Assembly: GCF_002898515.1 (NCBI RefSeq)
Contig: NZ_PPFX01000010.1
Coordinates: 1-64,000 of the forward strand
DNA from: Geothermobacter hydrogeniphilus
GTDB lineage: Bacteria > Desulfobacterota > Desulfuromonadia > Desulfuromonadales > Geothermobacteraceae
Reading direction: 5' to 3'
DNA: 64,000 bases
Shown: positions 22,863-31,371 of the stretch, in pieces
How positions within the stretch are numbered: position 1 is the stretch's first letter
Layout of the letters: the number at the start of each line of letters is the position of its first letter
The notes under the pieces: generated by a model
What the model was told of the DNA's origin: nothing
Seen by the model: the letters and a program-made list of their open reading frames with translations, nothing else
Database searches by the model: none
Translations under genes and position numbers: made by a program

Positions 22863-24017
22863 TTGAACCACACCGTCTATATTAACGCCTTGGCAAGTTT
22901 TCTCCCCAACCAGCCGGTCAACAACGACGAAATGGAACGCCTGCTGGGCATGGTTCAGAAGCTTCCTTCACGTACCCGGCGCATCATTTTACGCAACAAC
23001 AGGATTCGGCAGCGCTATTACGCTATCGATCGACAAACCGGGGAAACCACCCACAGCAATGCCCAGATGACGGCGGAAGCCATCCGCCAGCTAGCTCCGG
23101 AGATAGAACTGACTCCCGACCAAATCGAATGCCTCTGCTGCGGCACCTCGACTCCCGACCAGCTGATGCCTGGCCATGCCTCAATGGTCCACGGAGAGCT
23201 GGGCGGAGCACCATGCGAAATCCTCAGTGCCTCGGGGATTTGCGGCGCTGGCATGGGCGCCATGAAATATGCCTGGCTGAGCGTAGCCAACGGACAGACC
23301 CGAAATGCCGTGGCAACCGGCTCCGAACTGGCCTCTTCCTATATGCGCGCCAGGCTTTGCGGCGGCATCGACCCGAGCAAAACCGAACAGCTACACCAGC
23401 ACCCCGCCCTCTCTTTCGAGGCAGATTTTCTTCGCTGGATGCTCTCCGACGGCGCTGGTGCTGCCCTACTCAGCTCCCAACCCAACCCCAGCCGCCCTTC
23501 ACTGCGCATCGAATGGATAGACCAGCTCTCTTATGCCCACGAGTTTGAACCCTGCATGTATGCCGGGGCTGACAAACTGGAGGATGGCAGCTTGCGCGGT
23601 TGGCGTGAACATCCGAACCTTGCCAAACTAGGGACTTCCGACACTCTGCTGGTAAAACAAGATGTCAAGCTTCTCAATGCGCAGATTATCACCGTCGCTG
23701 TCGAAAAGGCCCTGCTGCAACTTGCTGCCAAACACCGGCTCCGGGCCACGGATGTCGATTGGTTCTTACCTCATTATTCGTCAGAATTTTTTCGCCCCCA
23801 TCTCAAGGAACGGATGGACAAGGTTGGTTTTTCCATCGACGAGGAGCGCTGGTTCACCAATCTCCATCAGAAGGGGAATACCGGTGCTGCCTCAATCTAC
23901 ATAATTTTGGATGAAATATTTCATTCAGGACGGATAAAAAAAGGGGAAAAACTACTCTGTTTCATCCCCGAAAGCGGCCGTTTTTCCATGTGTTACATGC
24001 TGCTCACCTTTTGCTAA
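22863..24017 (+). CDS. KAS III (FabH)-like 3-oxoacyl-ACP synthase
   Basis: This 384-residue thiolase-fold protein has the KAS III catalytic triad: Cys in SGICGAG (near 127), His in LPHYSS (near 303) and Asn in GNTGAAS (near 339). KAS III enzymes condense an acyl-CoA or acyl starter with malonyl-ACP and so set the starter unit. The TTG start follows AAGGA at a normal distance, directly after the radical SAM gene, so the two are co-translated. It may provide the starter or the final coupling step for the cluster product. Confidence 0.85.
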   Translation: MNHTVYINALASFLPNQPVNNDEMERLLGMVQKLPSRTRRIILRNNRIRQRYYAIDRQTGETTHSNAQMTAEAIRQLAPEIELTPDQIECLCCGTSTPDQLMPGHASMVHGELGGAPCEILSASGICGAGMGAMKYAWLSVANGQTRNAVATGSELASSYMRARLCGGIDPSKTEQLHQHPALSFEADFLRWMLSDGAGAALLSSQPNPSRPSLRIEWIDQLSYAHEFEPCMYAGADKLEDGSLRGWREHPNLAKLGTSDTLLVKQDVKLLNAQIITVAVEKALLQLAAKHRLRATDVDWFLPHYSSEFFRPHLKERMDKVGFSIDEERWFTNLHQKGNTGAASIYIILDEIFHSGRIKKGEKLLCFIPESGRFSMCYMLLTFC

Positions 24018-24029
24018 AGGAGGTTTTCA

Positions 24030-24686
24030 ATGACCCCGAGAATGTTTCTTGTTTTCTTTTTCATCTTGTTTGCACTAAGCATTGCGAGCCCAAGCTTGGC
24101 CCTTTCTGCACGGGATAAGCTAGAGGCAAAAATAACTGGAGTAATAAAAACCGAAAGAAAACCACTATACACAGCTTACAATCTGTTTACAGATGGTCAC
24201 AAAGTGAGGGCAATCAATTTCCGTGTTGGAACTATTATTCCCGTAGGAACACCCGTCGAGGTTGAAATTTATGAAGAAGAAAGTGACTTCGGTGGTTCGG
24301 GATATGACGATGATCGTGTTGAGGGCATCCGGTTCAAGACACTAACCGACAATCATCTTTATAATATAGAGTTCACATCACGTTACCATCCAGGAACCAA
24401 TGTATACGCATATGCCGACAAGATGTTTACAGACAAAAATTTTGATCAGTTGACGACTGGGAAGTCACCCGAGATCATTGATGCGATTCGACGTTCGGCA
24501 GTTATTCCTGGGATGAGCAAAGAGGATGTGATTCTCTCGTATGGATACCCTGCAGAGCATCGCACACCAAGTTTGCAGGGGAATATTTGGACATACTGGA
24601 AGAATCGTCATAGAAGCAAGAAAATATGCTTTGACATAGAGGAAAAAGCTATTTCGTGTGCTCAACAGAAAAGTAATGATTTATAA
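24030..24686 (+). CDS. Secreted protein with BamE/SmpA-like C-terminus, copy 1
   Basis: This 218-residue protein has an N-terminal signal peptide (ending near SLALS, residue 26) and a C-terminal segment IPGMSKEDVILSYGYPAEHR followed by TPSL and WTYWKNR. This segment is closely matched by the protein at 51391-51966 at the other end of the cluster. The pattern of G-M-x(4)-V then GYP then W-x-YW resembles BamE/SmpA modules. The gene is AT-rich compared with its neighbours. GGAGG precedes the ATG. Role unknown; probably periplasmic. Confidence 0.7.
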   Translation: MTPRMFLVFFFILFALSIASPSLALSARDKLEAKITGVIKTERKPLYTAYNLFTDGHKVRAINFRVGTIIPVGTPVEVEIYEEESDFGGSGYDDDRVEGIRFKTLTDNHLYNIEFTSRYHPGTNVYAYADKMFTDKNFDQLTTGKSPEIIDAIRRSAVIPGMSKEDVILSYGYPAEHRTPSLQGNIWTYWKNRHRSKKICFDIEEKAISCAQQKSNDL

Positions 24687-24687
24687 T

Positions 24688-24724
24688 AAAAAAAGGCCGG
24701 GAATATCTCCCGGCCTTTTTTTTG
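24688..24724. terminator. Bidirectional terminator at convergent gene ends
   Basis: Stem AAAAAGGCCGGGA / TCCCGGCCTTTTT with A and T tracts on both sides ends the plus-strand group and the long minus-strand operon, which converge here. Confidence 0.9.
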
Positions 24725-24729
24725 GATTT

Positions 24730-25242
24730 TCAATAGAGGGAAGAAACATATTTATTCAATGGATCGGGAAGAAGGTCTTGAGGATGATCACCTCCAAATG
24801 TTGCCCACTTGCTTTTTCCTTTAATCGTTGTTGCGGCAAGCACTGCATCAGTTATTGAGTCGTAAATTGTCAATTTGACCTCGATGCGGTCTGGTTTTCC
24901 CGACCACTCAGTTGCTCTCTCCTCCCAGTGAAGTATTTCAGGGATGACTAAATAATCAAATTTATCTCCGGATGTCTTCTTGAGGCAACTTAGTTCGCTA
25001 CAGCGAGAATCAACTCTTACGTTTGGTGAAAATTTGGAAAAAGCTGCGTTTATTGCTATAGCTGTCATTTGACCAGAAAAATTATATTCCGTAGAACCAT
25101 AAAATCCATTTTTTGGTGTTGCAATCAGTACCGATTTACTTTTTTCGAGTCTTTGTTGGGGAATGGCTAGGTCCAGTTGTTGATAACTTGCGGTACATCC
25201 CACCAGAAGAAAAATTGAAACAAAAATCGAAAATTTCCTCAT
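24730..25242 (-). CDS. DUF4823-like lipoprotein
   Basis: This 170-residue protein has a lipoprotein signal (lipobox LVGC, Cys 16). The body (VLIATPKNGFYGSTEYNFSG, then YLVIPEILHWEERATEWSG) matches the general pattern of DUF4823 lipoproteins. It is AT-rich. It is the last gene of the minus-strand run, 30 bases after the preceding lipoprotein gene. Function unknown; likely outer-membrane or periplasmic. Confidence 0.6.
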   Translation of the reverse strand: MRKFSIFVSIFLLVGCTASYQQLDLAIPQQRLEKSKSVLIATPKNGFYGSTEYNFSGQMTAIAINAAFSKFSPNVRVDSRCSELSCLKKTSGDKFDYLVIPEILHWEERATEWSGKPDRIEVKLTIYDSITDAVLAATTIKGKSKWATFGGDHPQDLLPDPLNKYVSSLY

Positions 25243-25272
25243 TTAACATCCCTCCTCTTCTGATCACCAGCT

Positions 25273-25959
25273 TTAAATATGTCGCAACAAAACCTCTTCA
25301 GCGGCGCGCGAATAGGCATCGATCCACTGGTCGATGGTATCCTCGTTGATCCGGACACCGGCAAAGGCGCCACCGATGATCTTGTCACCGCGCAGATCCT
25401 TGCGGTCATAGAAAAACTTATGGCCATCTTTGCCATACATGGCAAAACAGTTCTTGGTCAGAGCCTTGATGGTCGGAATAAACTTGCCCGAGTCAATCAT
25501 CCATTCGGAATAGACCAGGACCACCGCATCGACGCCGAGCGTCTCACAGAGAGCCTTGGCCGTCTCCGGCTTGAGGATCCCCTTGACGACCTCCCTGCGA
25601 ACGTCGCTGAAACTCGGCAAATCTGCTCCGTCGATGACCGGAGCATAGAGCCCCTGCTTCACCTTCCCAATCGACAGGGCACGGAACCCCTCATCCTTCA
25701 CAAAACTCGCCGCTGGCTTGACCGTCAATTTTCTCGCCAGGACCGCTTCGGTGTTGCTGAGCAATTTTCCGGTGGCCGAATTGATTAACACCGGGTCAAT
25801 AACACCCCTGGTTCCGAAGGAACCGTAATTGTTGATCCCCAAGGATACAATCGCCACGGAAGAAACAGACGCCTTATTGATTTTCTGCGGGGTCGAAGCG
25901 CAGCTCGAAAACAGGGCCACCATCGCCAAAACAAACACCAGACACAAACCTTTTTTCAT
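25273..25959 (-). CDS. Putative lipoprotein, unrecognised
   Basis: This 228-residue protein starts MKKGLCLVFVLAMVALFSSC, a lipoprotein signal with Cys 20. The ATG at 25959 has AGGAGGAAGTGACA upstream, better than the GTG at 25965. The mature part is alpha/beta with SVAIVSLGINNYGSFG and DAVVLVYSEWMI and no recognised catalytic motif. It is separated from the upstream ACP gene by 67 bases. Probably envelope-associated and linked to product export or sensing; this is inference. Confidence 0.6.
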   Translation of the reverse strand: MKKGLCLVFVLAMVALFSSCASTPQKINKASVSSVAIVSLGINNYGSFGTRGVIDPVLINSATGKLLSNTEAVLARKLTVKPAASFVKDEGFRALSIGKVKQGLYAPVIDGADLPSFSDVRREVVKGILKPETAKALCETLGVDAVVLVYSEWMIDSGKFIPTIKALTKNCFAMYGKDGHKFFYDRKDLRGDKIIGGAFAGVRINEDTIDQWIDAYSRAAEEVLLRHI

Positions 25960-26026
25960 TGTCACTTCCTCCTCTCAAATGTAAGAAATGGCCCTCCCAC
26001 AGGGCCAAAACAAACTCATTGTTCGA

Positions 26027-26299
26027 TTACCTCTTGTTCTGTTCCCGCAAAATGAATTCAGCCAGGGTCCGCAGCGACTGCAAAACCTCACGGGCCCCTT
26101 CCTCCCCCCCGATGCGCACTCCGAAAGCCTTCTGCACCGCGACAACCACTTCAACCGCATCAAGAGAGTCGAGGTCCAAGGGTGAATCGGGACCGATGAG
26201 CGGGGCGTCCTCGGGGACATCCTCCGGGGCATCGGGAATATTGCAGGTTTCGACAATCAGCTGCTTGAGGCGCTTTGTAAACTCGCTCGTTTCCGACAT
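26027..26299 (-). CDS. Acyl carrier protein 1
   Basis: This 90-residue ACP has the phosphopantetheine site in LDLDSLDAVE (Ser 45). It is acidic with the four-helix ACP pattern. It lies 22 bases downstream of the ABC permease gene. One of three distinct ACPs in the cluster, suggesting that different intermediates are carried separately. Confidence 0.92.
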   Translation of the reverse strand: MSETSEFTKRLKQLIVETCNIPDAPEDVPEDAPLIGPDSPLDLDSLDAVEVVVAVQKAFGVRIGGEEGAREVLQSLRTLAEFILREQNKR

Positions 26300-26321
26300 C
26301 TGTTGCTCCTTGCGCTATCTT

Positions 26322-27584
26322 TCAGCCGCCCTTTTTGTGCCGGCCGTTGAATATCAGCAGGGACAACGCCAGCGTGACCGAAAAGAAGGCCAGCATGGCC
26401 GCGACCTGCGGCCAGACACTGGCCAGGTCTCCACCCCGCACGAAGAGTTTCAGAAATCCCTCCAGCCCCCAGCCCAAAGGCGACAACTGGCTGAGACGCT
26501 GCATGCCCGACGGCATCACATAGACCGGCACCATCACGCCACCGATGGCCGCGGCAATCACGACCGATATCGCGCCCAGCATCGAGGCCTGCTCATAGCT
26601 GCGCGCCAGGACACCCACCAGAAGACCGTAGCCGGTCGCGGCCAGGGCCGAGACAAAACTCAACAACAGCACGACACCGGGGTGCGCGCCAATCTGCAGC
26701 ACCGGAGTCCCCAGCAGAGGTAGGAAAAAGCGACCGACCAGCAACATCAGTCCAAACTGAACCAGGCAGATACTGGCATAGGCCAACAGCTTTCCAGAGA
26801 GCAGGGGCCAGCCGGAGACCGGCAGGCACAGCAGACGCTGCAGCGTCCCCTGTTGCCGTTCCCGCAACAAGGCTCCGCCCAGCGGGACGACAATGAAGAA
26901 CATGCCGAACAGCGACCAGGCGGGAACATTCTGCTGAACGGCATTGGGGTGCAGCAGCGCCTGCCCCGCCGGTGATTCGGCGACTTGCAGCAGCGGGCTC
27001 CCGGCAAAGGGATTGACAGCCCGGCCGGACTGGCCGGCCATGGCCGTGGCCAGCTCCCGACCCCGTCTCTGCGTCTCGATACCGAGCAGGGCATGTCGCA
27101 ACGACGCGAGTACCGCGGTCCGAAAAACCCCCTGCACCGTCGGATCGAAACAGACCTCCACTTTGGCCGGCGCCTCAGGCGCGGCTTCAGCGCCGGCAAG
27201 AATCTGCTGCCCGATCTTTTCGACTGCCTGCTGCAGATCACTCTCCAGGCCGCCGGGCAACAGGATGGCAAACTGGAAAACTCCGGCGGCAACCAACTCC
27301 CGGGCTTCGGGTGCCGTCAGGGGCCGTCCACCCAGGGAGGAGACCAGCACCATGCCACCATTCTGCTCCAAACGCCGGCGCAACTGGCGGCCGGCTTCCC
27401 CCCGGTCCTGATCCACAAAGAGAACCTTGAAGGCCTTTTGCCCGGTCGATTCAAGCACATTGTTCTGGACCAGGGAGACGACCAGCACCAGGGCCATCGG
27501 CATGACAAACAGCAGGGCCAGGCCGGCCCGGTCCCGCCACAGCAGCAACAGGTCTTTGCAGAAACTTGCCCAGAGCGCCCGCAT
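26322..27584 (-). CDS. ABC-2-type transporter permease
   Basis: This 420-residue protein has one N-terminal membrane helix (about 19-40, GLALLFVMPMALVLVVSLV), a large periplasmic loop (about 45-205) and five to six helices in the C-terminal half, the ABC2_membrane_3 (YhhJ/NodJ-like) layout. It pairs with the ATPase gene one base upstream. It probably exports a cluster lipid or intermediate across the inner membrane. Confidence 0.87.
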   Translation of the reverse strand: MRALWASFCKDLLLLWRDRAGLALLFVMPMALVLVVSLVQNNVLESTGQKAFKVLFVDQDRGEAGRQLRRRLEQNGGMVLVSSLGGRPLTAPEARELVAAGVFQFAILLPGGLESDLQQAVEKIGQQILAGAEAAPEAPAKVEVCFDPTVQGVFRTAVLASLRHALLGIETQRRGRELATAMAGQSGRAVNPFAGSPLLQVAESPAGQALLHPNAVQQNVPAWSLFGMFFIVVPLGGALLRERQQGTLQRLLCLPVSGWPLLSGKLLAYASICLVQFGLMLLVGRFFLPLLGTPVLQIGAHPGVVLLLSFVSALAATGYGLLVGVLARSYEQASMLGAISVVIAAAIGGVMVPVYVMPSGMQRLSQLSPLGWGLEGFLKLFVRGGDLASVWPQVAAMLAFFSVTLALSLLIFNGRHKKGG

Positions 27585-27585
27585 G

Positions 27586-28332
27586 TCAATCCCTCAACTG
27601 TCGTCCGGTGAGCTGCAAGAAAAGCTCTTCCAGGGTTCCGCAATCCGCGTGCTGCTCCAACAGGCCGGTGGGTGCGCCCTCGACCACCACCCTGCCCCGG
27701 TCCATGATCGCGACCCGGTTGCAGAGCAGCTGCGCCTCCTCCATGTAATGGGTGGTGTAAAGCATGGTCATCCCCTCCCGGTTGAGCTGCAGCAGGTTTT
27801 CCAGAATCATCCGCCGGGACTGGGCATCGATACCGACCGTCGGTTCATCGAGAAACAGCAGCTGCGGCTCATGGACAATCCCGGCCGCCAGATTGGCCCG
27901 CCGCGCCATGCCACCCGAATAGTCGGCGACCCGGCGGTCGGCAGCCTCCAGCAGCCCGACCAGCGCCAGGCAACTCTCAGCCCGCTGGAGCAATCTGCGC
28001 CCATGCAGGCCATGGAGACGACCGAAATAAAGCAGATTTTCCCGGGCGCTCAATTGCGGATAGAGGGCAATCTCCTGGGGCACCAGGCCTATCAGGCGCC
28101 TGACCTGTGTCGCCTGGCGGAGCGGGTCCAGGCCCCCGATCCGCACCGTACCGGCAGTGGCCTGCAGCAGGGTACAGAGGATCGAAATCGTGGTGCTCTT
28201 TCCGGCCCCGTTGGGTCCCAGCAGGCCGTAGATTTCTCCCGGGGCGATGCCGAAGGAAAGACCGTCGACGGCCGGCCCGGACATGCCCGGGTAGCGATGC
28301 AGCAGGCTCTCGACCCTGAGAAACGGTTCCAT
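27586..28332 (-). CDS. ABC transporter ATP-binding protein
   Basis: This 248-residue ATPase has Walker A GPNGAGKS (39-46), the signature YSGGMARR (near 138-145), Walker B LLFLDEPT (near 158-165) and the H-loop TTHYMEE. The start at 28332 overlaps the upstream stop by one base. It forms an exporter with the downstream permease. Confidence 0.92.
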   Translation of the reverse strand: MEPFLRVESLLHRYPGMSGPAVDGLSFGIAPGEIYGLLGPNGAGKSTTISILCTLLQATAGTVRIGGLDPLRQATQVRRLIGLVPQEIALYPQLSARENLLYFGRLHGLHGRRLLQRAESCLALVGLLEAADRRVADYSGGMARRANLAAGIVHEPQLLFLDEPTVGIDAQSRRMILENLLQLNREGMTMLYTTHYMEEAQLLCNRVAIMDRGRVVVEGAPTGLLEQHADCGTLEELFLQLTGRQLRD

Positions 28333-29330
28333 CAGACAACCTTCAGAAGCGCGCGGAAGATCTGCTCCTCGCGGCGGGCGCAATCTCGCAACTGTTCGGC
28401 CAGAGCCGAAAAGGTCGAATTTGCCCCTTCGCGCCCCTTGCAGTTGCGGGCCGCAAGCAGAGCAAACTGGCGCCAGAGGTCGCCGGTTTCAGTCAGTTCT
28501 TCGGCCAGCCCGGAGAGGTCCGGGTTGCCGAGGATAGCGGCCGCCTCCTGCAGAAAGGCGGCATAGATAAAGCGAAAACCGCCACCTCCGGTGCCGATCT
28601 CCTCCTGCATGCGAATCAGGTGGCCGAGGTGTAGCACGGCCTGCTCACGCCCCAGCCGTTCCGGCCAACGTTCCAGCCGTGAAGCGAGCAGCCGCACGCC
28701 GCGCACGCCGATCAAGGGAATGGGTGCCCGCACCATCCGGTTGCAAACTTCACGAATCCCCTGGCGAACCGCCTTGGCCAGGTCGCCATCAGGGGCAAAG
28801 CTTTCGATGGCATACATCCGCCCCTTGGGGGCCAGTGCCCCCTTGGCAAAACGGGCCCGTTCCAGATCGCCCCTCGGACAGCGCACCGGTTCTTCGAAGA
28901 CCGGATCGCTGAGCAGGTAATCCTCCCCGTCGCGCCCGTAGGCGACCAGGTTGTGGGCATTGAAATGAAACCGCAATGCCGGGGGGAAATAGGGGAGCCA
29001 GTAAACCCCGGTCTGCAGCCCCTGAGGGATCCCTGCGGCCAGAGCCCTGTCGAGGGCCGCTGAAGCCTCTCGCGGCGAGGCAAAGGTCTGTGACCGGACC
29101 CGTGCACCAAGCCGGCGGACGCACTTTTTAAAGATGGCCCCGGGGGCGCTGCGGAAGGTGATCAGCGGCAACCGGTTGATCCGCACAAAGGGGAAATAGC
29201 CGAAAAAGAGCCCACCACCGATACCGAAGGCGAGAGCTTCCGAGATCCGCTGGCCATGATAGCTAAGCAGGTTTGCGGTCACGCCACTCTCGCAGTGCGC
29301 CGACTGGCGATGGGGAAAATCGATACTCAT
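28332..29330 (-). CDS. BtrH-like acyltransferase (BtrH_N/DUF4872)
   Basis: This 332-residue protein starts SIDFPHRQSAHCESGVTANL, the BtrH_N pattern with a conserved Cys (Cys 13) in a C39-peptidase-like fold; His in FHFNAHNLVAYGRD and Asp in YLLSDPVF fit the remaining core. In butirosin biosynthesis BtrH transfers an acyl chain from an ACP to an aminoglycoside. Here it would transfer an ACP-bound chain to an unknown acceptor; this is inference from family and context. Overlaps the next upstream gene by four bases. Confidence 0.78.
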   Translation of the reverse strand: MSIDFPHRQSAHCESGVTANLLSYHGQRISEALAFGIGGGLFFGYFPFVRINRLPLITFRSAPGAIFKKCVRRLGARVRSQTFASPREASAALDRALAAGIPQGLQTGVYWLPYFPPALRFHFNAHNLVAYGRDGEDYLLSDPVFEEPVRCPRGDLERARFAKGALAPKGRMYAIESFAPDGDLAKAVRQGIREVCNRMVRAPIPLIGVRGVRLLASRLERWPERLGREQAVLHLGHLIRMQEEIGTGGGGFRFIYAAFLQEAAAILGNPDLSGLAEELTETGDLWRQFALLAARNCKGREGANSTFSALAEQLRDCARREEQIFRALLKVV

Positions 29331-29767
29331 GTTCTGCCTTCCTCATCCGCCAGCGCGACCGGCAACAGAATTTCCTTCGGTAGGTCGTCAAGAGCCTCCG
29401 GTGCCAGCCCGAACAGTTGAGCGTAGCGCCCGCGCAACGCTTCCGGGAGTCTTTTCCAGGGACCGGGACGCAGATGGCGCCGCACCTGCCAGCGATAAAG
29501 CCCTACGTAACTCGCCAACAGTGCCACGTCCATCTGGTGGTGCTGCATGTGAAACAGCAGCGGACTCGCCTGGCCGGACTGCACCTGCTTCAACGCCTCC
29601 CGCATCTGCGCGGCAATCAACTGCCAGGCTTGCAGGTTGGCCAGGTTAGCAGGATCCCAGCCGGCGCTCGGCGCCAGCACATACCGTCCCTGTTCATCGA
29701 CGGCGTAGGTCACTTCCCGATGTTGGTCGAGAAGGGCCGCGTCCTGAGGTACTTCTTTAATCTTCAT
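29327..29767 (-). CDS. Unrecognised 146-residue cluster protein
   Basis: No family is recognised. The middle part (MDVALLASYVGLYRWQVRRH) could form a helix-turn-helix, and the end (FGLAPEALDDLPKEILLPVA) is helical and acidic. There is no signal peptide or membrane segment. It lies between the PagL-like and BtrH-like genes with a four-base overlap to the latter. It may be a regulator or a partner of the BtrH-like enzyme. Confidence 0.6.
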   Translation of the reverse strand: MKIKEVPQDAALLDQHREVTYAVDEQGRYVLAPSAGWDPANLANLQAWQLIAAQMREALKQVQSGQASPLLFHMQHHQMDVALLASYVGLYRWQVRRHLRPGPWKRLPEALRGRYAQLFGLAPEALDDLPKEILLPVALADEEGRT

Positions 29768-29770
29768 GCT

Positions 29771-30334
29771 TCAGAAATATCTCCCGGTCACCAGTGCCCA
29801 GGAATTGATCCCCCGGTTGTCATGATAAAGGTGGCCATTGGATATATGATGCAGCCGCAGGCCGGCAAACCAGCCACCGTCGGCCCCCAGCCGATCGATC
29901 CCGCAACCGAACTGAGGATTGAAGTTGATGCGCAACCCCTGGCCATCGACCTGGAAGTCAGTGAAGATCAGTCCGATCCCCCCTTCGACATAGGGCCGAT
30001 AGCCGGCGGCACTGCGATTACCCAAGTAGGCCTGAGCGAAGATATTCCCGGAAACCATTGCCCGCAACTGCGGCCAGTCGACCAGCCCGAGATTGGCTTC
30101 CACCTTGAAGCGCAGGTATTCCGGGGCCTGGTGCGGAAAGACCGGGTCATCGTCGAACAACGCAGCCAGGTTGAGCTGGGCGAACTGGATCTTGCGGTGA
30201 GGATCATAGCTGCTCCCCGCCAGCACCCCAGCCGCATAGCGGGGTGTCGCCGGGGGTTCCTCCCCGGCCTGAACCACAGAGGCCCAGAGCAGACCAACCA
30301 TCAGCGCCAGGAGCAATGACCACAGGATACGCAT
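29771..30334 (-). CDS. PagL-like acyloxyacyl hydrolase (lipid A 3-O-deacylase family)
   Basis: This 187-residue protein has a signal peptide (ending near VVQAG, residue 24) and a beta-barrel-like body ending in aromatic Phe. The C-terminal motif LRLHHISNGHLYHDNRGINS contains the His-x-Ser catalytic pair of PagL. PagL removes the 3-O acyl chain of lipid A in the outer membrane. Its presence in an acyl-chain cluster suggests it makes room for, or releases, a special acyl chain; this is inference. Confidence 0.78.
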   Translation of the reverse strand: MRILWSLLLALMVGLLWASVVQAGEEPPATPRYAAGVLAGSSYDPHRKIQFAQLNLAALFDDDPVFPHQAPEYLRFKVEANLGLVDWPQLRAMVSGNIFAQAYLGNRSAAGYRPYVEGGIGLIFTDFQVDGQGLRINFNPQFGCGIDRLGADGGWFAGLRLHHISNGHLYHDNRGINSWALVTGRYF

Positions 30335-31371
30335 CAGACCGACTCCAGTCCGACCAGCCCCCAGCCGGTAGCAGCCAGTTTGAGGCAGTTTACCCGGGTA
30401 CTCCCCAGGTGGCCCGCCGGCTGCCAGGCAAGCCCCTCGGGCAGAGGGTCGCAGGGGTAGAGGGCGCCCCCTTCCAGGCCGAGGGCGGCAATGGTGACAT
30501 CGAACGCCTGCCCGACCGGCAAGGCCCCGTAGAGCCCGGCATAGGCGGCAACCTGGCTGCCGGCCGGCAGTAGCGCTGCATAGCGCGGACCGATCCCTGC
30601 ATGGCCGTCACAGCCAAGCACCCAGGGAGCATCCTCGGACCCGGTGCTCTTTGGCCCGGGCGAAATGCCACAGACCTCGGCCCTGTCCAGCCGAGCATAA
30701 CTGCGGCCAGCAGAAGGATCCACCTGCAGCACCATGAAACAGCCGCCTTCACCGGGTACGGCGGTCTGCCGCTGCAGAACCCAGGGTTCGAGCCGCTCTC
30801 CGGCAGGGCCGAAATATCGCCGGTAACAATAGTCGACCACCGGGCAACTCTCGTCGATGGCACCAAACAGAACAGCATCGACCCGCCGTTCGGCCAGCCA
30901 GCACCGCGCCAGTTGCAGTCCTGATGCCACCGACAGTTCAAACTGGCTGAGACTCATACACGGCGCGGTCAATCCGAGTTGAATCCCGATGTGGGCCGCG
31001 GCGGCATTGTGCACCGAGTTGGAAAAATGGGTTGGCGAGGCGAGGCAGTCGCCATCGTCCAACACGCTGTCGAGAAAGCTGAACGTGGTCCGCAGGGGAC
31101 CGTAACCACTGCTCAAGATCAGCCCGACCCGTGACAGATCGCCCCCGGACAGACCGGCATCTTCGAGGGCAAGACAGGCGCCGAGCAGCCCGATCTGCGA
31201 AAAACGGTCGATCCGTCGGGTGGCCCGCCGGTTCAGGTAGCGCTCCAGGGGCGTCAGGTCGACCCGATAGGCCTCGGGGCGGCTCTCCCCTGCCAGGGCG
31301 TTGCGCAGAGCGCCAACCCCGGCGCCAAATCCGCCCACCGGGCCTAAGCCGGTTATCAGCGGCGCGATCAT
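30334..31371 (-). CDS. Ketosynthase-like protein lacking the active-site Cys (chain-length-factor type)
   Basis: This 345-residue protein has the N-terminal ketosynthase fold (ITGLGPVGGFGAG; RRIDRFSQIGLLGACLALED). At the place of the nucleophilic Cys it reads MSLSQFELSVASG, with Ser-Gln where KS enzymes have a Cys, and the C-terminal His motifs are missing. This matches chain-length factors, which pair with an active KS to set chain length. The active KS gene lies directly upstream with a four-base overlap, a typical KS-CLF arrangement. Confidence 0.78.
   Translation of the reverse strand: MIAPLITGLGPVGGFGAGVGALRNALAGESRPEAYRVDLTPLERYLNRRATRRIDRFSQIGLLGACLALEDAGLSGGDLSRVGLILSSGYGPLRTTFSFLDSVLDDGDCLASPTHFSNSVHNAAAAHIGIQLGLTAPCMSLSQFELSVASGLQLARCWLAERRVDAVLFGAIDESCPVVDYCYRRYFGPAGERLEPWVLQRQTAVPGEGGCFMVLQVDPSAGRSYARLDRAEVCGISPGPKSTGSEDAPWVLGCDGHAGIGPRYAALLPAGSQVAAYAGLYGALPVGQAFDVTIAALGLEGGALYPCDPLPEGLAWQPAGHLGSTRVNCLKLAATGWGLVGLESV

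Noticed and set aside
26985-28566. Plus-strand frames of 208 and 379 codons
   Set aside because: Antisense to the ABC permease and ATPase genes with clear motifs.
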